Assembly (NCBI GenBank): GCA_946405045.1
Contig: CAMJFV010000071.1
Location: 1 to 8,767, forward strand
Reading direction: 5' to 3'
DNA from: an uncultured Bacteroidales bacterium
GTDB lineage: Bacteria; Bacteroidota; Bacteroidia; Bacteroidales; Paludibacteraceae
Length of the DNA stretch: 8,767 nucleotides
The position numbers and the translations under genes were made by a program. Positions 5,064-8,767 of the stretch are shown here, piece by piece. The notes under the pieces were generated by a model. That model made no database searches, was not told the origin of the DNA, and saw only the letters and a list, made by a program, of their open reading frames with translations. Positions within the stretch are counted from its first letter, which is position 1. The number at the start of each line of letters is the position of its first letter.

Positions 5064-7268
5064 ATGCAATTATATAGATTCACACATTTTGCCTTAATGG
5101 GCTTGCTGTGTCATGTTCCTATGTCATTGGTGGCGCAGGAAGAGCACAGTCGTGGACAGCATCAAGAGAAAGATGTTGTCCTGAATGAGGTTGTTATCAC
5201 ATGTACTGGAACGGAGCGTTTGCTGAAGGATGCTCCTGTTCAAACGGAAGTCATAACCAGAAAGATGCTCGACAGCTATGGAGGAAGCTCCATACAGGAT
5301 ATCATAAGTGGCCTGACCGCCTCTTTTGCGTTCGACCAGGGAGATATGGGCAGTCAGATGCAGCTTAACGGACTTGGCAATAATTATATCCTGATCCTTA
5401 TAGATGGAAAGCGCATCCATGGCGACGTGGGTGGAGAGAACGACCTCGGATTGATAGATCCTCACAACATTGACCGCATAGAGATTGTAAAGGGTGCTCA
5501 GTCGGCCTTGTATGGCAGTGATGCCATGGCTGGTGTCATAAACATCATCACCAAGAAGAGAGAAAAAGAGGGTCTGCAATTGGAGAATTCCACCAGATAT
5601 GGCATGTATAATGATCTGCGCCAACATAATGGCGTGAATATTGGTGTCGGCAAAGTCACCAGCTATACAAATTTCCAGTTGCAACATACTGACGGATGGC
5701 AGAACACCGCCAGACAGTTTGCCGAGGGAAAGATTTTGGAGGACACACGTACAAAAACAGTCAACGAATATACTAATTGGCAGATCGCGGAACGCCTGAC
5801 CTACAATCCGAAGAAAAATCTTGAATTTTATGCCGACGGTTCATATTACACCAAGATTATATTCCGTCCTACAGATGGCAAGTACCCAAGTTGTGATGTG
5901 TACACATATAACCTGATGTACCGTAACGCAAGTGCATCGTGTGGAGGCAAGTGGGAGTTTAATGAAAAGAAGAAAGATGTGTTTACTCTCGACGTCGACT
6001 GGAATCTGCATGACTATTATTATAAGTATACCGCTCGCACGTACGAATATATGAAACTTAATGGCGAAGAGTATGGTGAGATGAATAATGAGTGGTATTC
6101 GGTGCCATTTTACCCCGGACAGAAGAATCTGCAGAGCGACCAGCAACGCATCATGGCTCAAGCCAAAAGTATCTTCCATCTTCCTTACAAAAACACTTTG
6201 AACAGTGGACTGGAGTACCGTTGGGACTATCTGCATGCTCCATTAAGAACGGTAGACGGATCAGCCAGCGACATGACTGCCGCGGCATACGTCCAGGATG
6301 AGTTCGACTGGATAAAATGGTTCAATGTCACAACTGGATTGCGACTGGTTGTGAACGAGGGGTTCGGTGTCAGAGTCACACCTAAGGTCAGCACAATGTT
6401 TTCTTTGGGAGATTTCCGTATCCGACTTGGATGGAGTCAGGGTTTCAAGACACCGACTGTTAAGGAGATGTACTACCGTTATCTGCATGTGATGGGAAGC
6501 AGCACGATATTCAATATGGGCAACTTGAACCTAAAACCTCAGACTAGCAACTATTGGAGTGCTTCCGGTGAATATCGTGGACAACGTGTGACAGTGTCGG
6601 TGACAGGTTACTATAATAAACTTGACAACATGATCGCTCTTGTAAATGTCCCAGTCGAAGAGATCCCTTCAGATGTGCAGATGGCCTATATGGGCGACGG
6701 AAGTGGAAAGGTGCAGGCACGTATGTATAAGAATATGGAGAACGCGCAGACATGGGGCGGGGATGTGAACGTGTCATATAAAGTGTTTGGTGATCTTACA
6801 TTGAACGCTTCATACAGTTATCTTGATACAAAGGCAAATCTTTATGACTCCGACCATGATAAGATGAAGGAGGTTGTGATCGACGGAATGGCTCACCACA
6901 AATGGAGCGCGTCAGCTGTATACACACACAGGTTCACGTCTGTGTATAAATTGGGTATAAACCTAAACAATCGTGGAAGCAGTATGCGATATTATGAAAA
7001 TAATGGGAATGGAAAACCGTTCCAGCTGTATCGTCTGAACACGACGCATGATTTCGGCAATGAAAACAAGAAAGTCACCTATCGTGTGGATTTAGGTGTC
7101 GACAACATATTCAATTATGTTGACCGTACAATGCATCCATATCATTTGGGTACAAAAAGTTCTGGCACAAAAGTGTTTGGAAACTTCACTGTCCGTTTCA
7201 AGCAAGGAAAAAAACTTAAAGCATATAAAACAAAAGTCTTAAAAAACAATAATGAAAATGAAGATTAG
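5064..7268 (+). CDS. btuB: TonB-dependent outer-membrane receptor, BtuB-like, riboswitch controlled
   Basis: This 734-residue receptor has a signal peptide at 1-24 (cleavage after LVA), a TonB-box-like DVVLNEVVIT (37-46), a plug at about 50-165 with LNGLGNNYILILIDGKR, IDRIEIVKGAQSALYGSDAMAGVINII, and a beta-barrel to about residue 712 (NFTVRF). After that final aromatic strand comes a 22-residue Lys/Asn-rich tail, which is unusual since such barrels normally end on the aromatic residue. The ATG at 5064 is chosen because it gives a proper signal peptide; an in-frame GTG at 5028 would add 12 polar residues. The cobalamin riboswitch directly upstream argues for a corrinoid ligand, giving the btuB name, though the chelatase-like neighbour leaves haem, a cobalt precursor or another tetrapyrrole possible. 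Its end overlaps the next gene by 17 bases, so the two are translationally coupled. Confidence 0.88.
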   Translation: MQLYRFTHFALMGLLCHVPMSLVAQEEHSRGQHQEKDVVLNEVVITCTGTERLLKDAPVQTEVITRKMLDSYGGSSIQDIISGLTASFAFDQGDMGSQMQLNGLGNNYILILIDGKRIHGDVGGENDLGLIDPHNIDRIEIVKGAQSALYGSDAMAGVINIITKKREKEGLQLENSTRYGMYNDLRQHNGVNIGVGKVTSYTNFQLQHTDGWQNTARQFAEGKILEDTRTKTVNEYTNWQIAERLTYNPKKNLEFYADGSYYTKIIFRPTDGKYPSCDVYTYNLMYRNASASCGGKWEFNEKKKDVFTLDVDWNLHDYYYKYTARTYEYMKLNGEEYGEMNNEWYSVPFYPGQKNLQSDQQRIMAQAKSIFHLPYKNTLNSGLEYRWDYLHAPLRTVDGSASDMTAAAYVQDEFDWIKWFNVTTGLRLVVNEGFGVRVTPKVSTMFSLGDFRIRLGWSQGFKTPTVKEMYYRYLHVMGSSTIFNMGNLNLKPQTSNYWSASGEYRGQRVTVSVTGYYNKLDNMIALVNVPVEEIPSDVQMAYMGDGSGKVQARMYKNMENAQTWGGDVNVSYKVFGDLTLNASYSYLDTKANLYDSDHDKMKEVVIDGMAHHKWSASAVYTHRFTSVYKLGINLNNRGSSMRYYENNGNGKPFQLYRLNTTHDFGNENKKVTYRVDLGVDNIFNYVDRTMHPYHLGTKSSGTKVFGNFTVRFKQGKKLKAYKTKVLKNNNENED

Positions 7269-8361
7269 ATCATTTCTTTTGATGGCAGCGTTGGCCGCTA
7301 CATCAATGTTCACATCCTGTGAGGATGATGAAAATGGTGCAAACAACATCATTTCAGAGTATGGTGTTAACGACAAGATCGTAGCTGAACAGAAGGCTAC
7401 ATCTGGCAAGAATGAGGCTGTTTTGTTGGTCGCTTTCGGTTCGACATGGAGCAATTCATTTGCTGCGTTCGACGCTACAAAGAAGGCATATGAGGAGGCT
7501 TTCCCAAATGCTGATGTATATTTTTGTTTCTCTTCCGACATTTGTATCAACCGTGCGAGTGCAGGTGAGAATGGAGAGTCTCGCGACTACTATGAGCCAC
7601 GTTATTTGTTGCATGCTATTGGAGCTGCAAAGTACAGCAAGATTTATGTACAGTCGTTGCAGGTTATCCCAGGAGAGGAGTTTGCTAATGTAGTGTCATG
7701 CGTGAAGAAGTTTATGAACAACGGTTACATCGCGTCTGCCCATCTTGACGATGAGTATTTGGCAAAGTTGGATGAGGAAAAAGCCATTTTCTTGGGTATG
7801 CCACTGTTGAATACATACGAGGGAGCTGGCAATGATGTGGATGAAGTCGCAAAACAATTGAATGAGCTATGCAAGAATGAGGCTGCACAGGGTGTTGTCG
7901 CTTTCATGGGTCATGGTAATCCAGACAACTATGATTCATTCAAGGCAAATATCCGTTATTCTCAGTTGGAGACAGCGCTTAAGAAGTATAGCGAAAACTA
8001 TTTTGTAGGTACTGTTGATGCTCCTAACACATACAAGTATGATGTGCATGAGAACATGAAGAATGCTGGCAAAACATCAGGAAATCTGTATTTGCACTGT
8101 TTGATGTCAATCGCTGGAGACCATGCTCATAATGATATGGCAGGTAAGGGTGATGACTACTGGAACAACGAGGAAGGCGAGGATGACAGCTGGTATGAGT
8201 ATTTCTCTCATAACGGTTACACTACAAATGTGCCATTGGGTTCAAACAATGAGCCTCAAGGTCTTTTGGAGATTCCTGGCGTATTGAATGTATGGATTTC
8301 ACATACAAAGAATGCTGATTTTCTTGAGGATGCATACCACTCAATGTATCCAGAGGAATAA
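7252..8361 (+). CDS. cbiK: CbiK-type sirohydrochlorin cobaltochelatase-like lipoprotein
   Basis: This 369-residue protein is a class II chelatase of the CbiK family fitted with a lipoprotein signal: MKMKIRSFLL start, lipobox FTSC with C23, then EDDEN, a surface-export-like acidic signal. The two-lobe chelatase domain (about 54-365) shows VLLVAFGSTW (57-66), QVIPGEE (137-143), MGHG with H221 (219-222), GTVDAP (253-258) and GDHAHNDMAG with H291 (289-298). In characterised CbiK the cobalt ligands are His, Glu, His (145, 175, 207 in Salmonella, as I recall); the matching residues here appear to be H221, D256, H291, so Glu is replaced by Asp. Cytoplasmic CbiK inserts cobalt into sirohydrochlorin; an exported form is known as the periplasmic CbiKP of Desulfovibrio, and the CbiK-like lipoprotein IhtB of Porphyromonas is linked to haem use. 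Here, in a riboswitch uptake operon, it may handle corrinoid, haem or cobalt outside the cytoplasm. Start at 7252; a second ATG two codons later is possible. Confidence 0.87.
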   Translation: MKMKIRSFLLMAALAATSMFTSCEDDENGANNIISEYGVNDKIVAEQKATSGKNEAVLLVAFGSTWSNSFAAFDATKKAYEEAFPNADVYFCFSSDICINRASAGENGESRDYYEPRYLLHAIGAAKYSKIYVQSLQVIPGEEFANVVSCVKKFMNNGYIASAHLDDEYLAKLDEEKAIFLGMPLLNTYEGAGNDVDEVAKQLNELCKNEAAQGVVAFMGHGNPDNYDSFKANIRYSQLETALKKYSENYFVGTVDAPNTYKYDVHENMKNAGKTSGNLYLHCLMSIAGDHAHNDMAGKGDDYWNNEEGEDDSWYEYFSHNGYTTNVPLGSNNEPQGLLEIPGVLNVWISHTKNADFLEDAYHSMYPEE

Positions 8362-8400
8362 GCATATGATTCTGTGAGAAAGTATTTATTAATTTAATTA

Positions 8401-8442
8401 GAATAGGGTAGTCGGGGGAAAAATCCCGATGTGCCCTATTTT
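8401..8442 (+). terminator. Intercistronic hairpin, terminator-like
   Basis: AATAGGG (8402-8408) pairs with CCCTATT (8434-8440), and an inner TCGGG (8412-8416) pairs with CCCGA (8425-8429) over an 8-base loop, with a TAG / TGTG internal loop. Only four T end the 3' arm before GAGG, so termination would be partial. It could lower expression of the binding-protein gene relative to the receptor and chelatase, or stabilise the upstream mRNA. Confidence 0.5.
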
Positions 8443-8454
8443 GAGGTTTAAAAG

Positions 8455-8767
8455 ATGAAGAGATTTTTATTTTTTATTGTTACAGTCACATGTTTGTATT
8501 CTTGTGATAATCACGGGAATAAGGAGATGAATTGCTCTGCGGACGAGTTGTTCGCACAGCAGGATTCTGTGTTAGCACACAGTGATGAGTACAGCGACAC
8601 TATAGTGATAAAGTATGCAAAAGGACTAAAGGTTGATTATCAGTCGGATGGCGTACATCTATATATCAGTAATCCTGATCCGAACGCTAAGATGAGCAAA
8701 AAGGAAGAGATTGTAATCACCGACCCATCAAATCGATTCATTTGCACAAGTGATGTAGAAGTTGGTA
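8455..8767 (+). CDS. ABC importer substrate-binding lipoprotein, BtuF/FecB-like (partial, 3' end outside window)
   Basis: The first 104 codons encode a lipoprotein with signal peptide 1-16, lipobox LYSC with C17 and D at +2. After a spacer of about 30 residues comes TIVIKYAKGLKVDYQSDGVH and then IVITDPSNRFICTSDVEVG. Mature N-termini of Bacteroidetes metal-chelate binding proteins (FepB/FecB/BtuF group) look like this, with a YAKGL-type segment and the first beta-strands of the ligand fold, so this is the likely class. A Shine-Dalgarno-like GAGG lies 8 bases before the ATG. The gene is cut by the window end. It follows the receptor and the chelatase in the same direction, 93 bases after cbiK, as expected for the periplasmic part of the same uptake route. 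The ligand cannot be read from this fragment. Confidence 0.75.
   Translation, partial: MKRFLFFIVTVTCLYSCDNHGNKEMNCSADELFAQQDSVLAHSDEYSDTIVIKYAKGLKVDYQSDGVHLYISNPDPNAKMSKKEEIVITDPSNRFICTSDVEVG

Noticed and set aside
5124..5687. 187-codon open frame antisense to the BtuB-like receptor
   Set aside because: It lies wholly within a well-supported gene and shows no recognisable domain; a shadow frame.
1..8767. CRISPR arrays, tRNA or rRNA genes, insertion sequences
   Set aside because: No regularly spaced repeats, cloverleaf signatures, transposase motifs or terminal inverted repeats were seen.

Overview
The window looks like the chromosome of a Bacteroidales bacterium, probably Prevotella-like, though genus is a guess. 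The grounds are lipoproteins with short signal peptides and acidic residues after the lipobox Cys, a DUF4625 protein, large TonB-dependent receptors, A-rich leaders instead of Shine-Dalgarno sites, and promoters of the Bacteroidetes sigma-ABfr type (TAnnTTTG).

Layout. (1) 179-1117, minus: cysK, a stand-alone cysteine synthase gene with its own promoter. (2) 1118-1611: no gene, but a strong minus-strand terminator at 1456-1495 and weaker hairpins. (3) 1612-4606, minus: a three-gene transition-metal (probably zinc) uptake operon, in transcription order a small Cys/His-rich secreted or membrane-anchored protein, a ZnuD-like TonB-dependent receptor, and a DUF4625 lipoprotein with a His/Asp tail. 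(4) 4607-5063: divergent control region with a sigma-ABfr-type promoter in each direction and a cobalamin riboswitch on the plus strand. (5) 5064-8767, plus: a riboswitch-controlled corrinoid or tetrapyrrole uptake operon, namely a BtuB-like TonB-dependent receptor, an overlapping CbiK-type chelatase carried as a lipoprotein, and the first 104 codons of a substrate-binding lipoprotein of an ABC importer. Permease and ATPase genes probably follow outside the window.

How the genes may work together. The right operon would bring a corrinoid, or another metal tetrapyrrole, across the outer membrane. The lipid-anchored chelatase-like protein would handle the ligand or its metal outside the cytoplasm, and the binding lipoprotein would pass it to an inner-membrane importer. 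The left operon would bring in a divalent metal, with His/Cys-rich accessory proteins on the envelope.

The most unusual points are a perfect 12-bp inverted repeat that joins the last codons and stop of the small Cys/His protein to the leader just before the receptor start (a possible translational coupling or metal-responsive switch), and a riboswitch-controlled, surface-type CbiK whose expected metal-binding Glu appears to be Asp.
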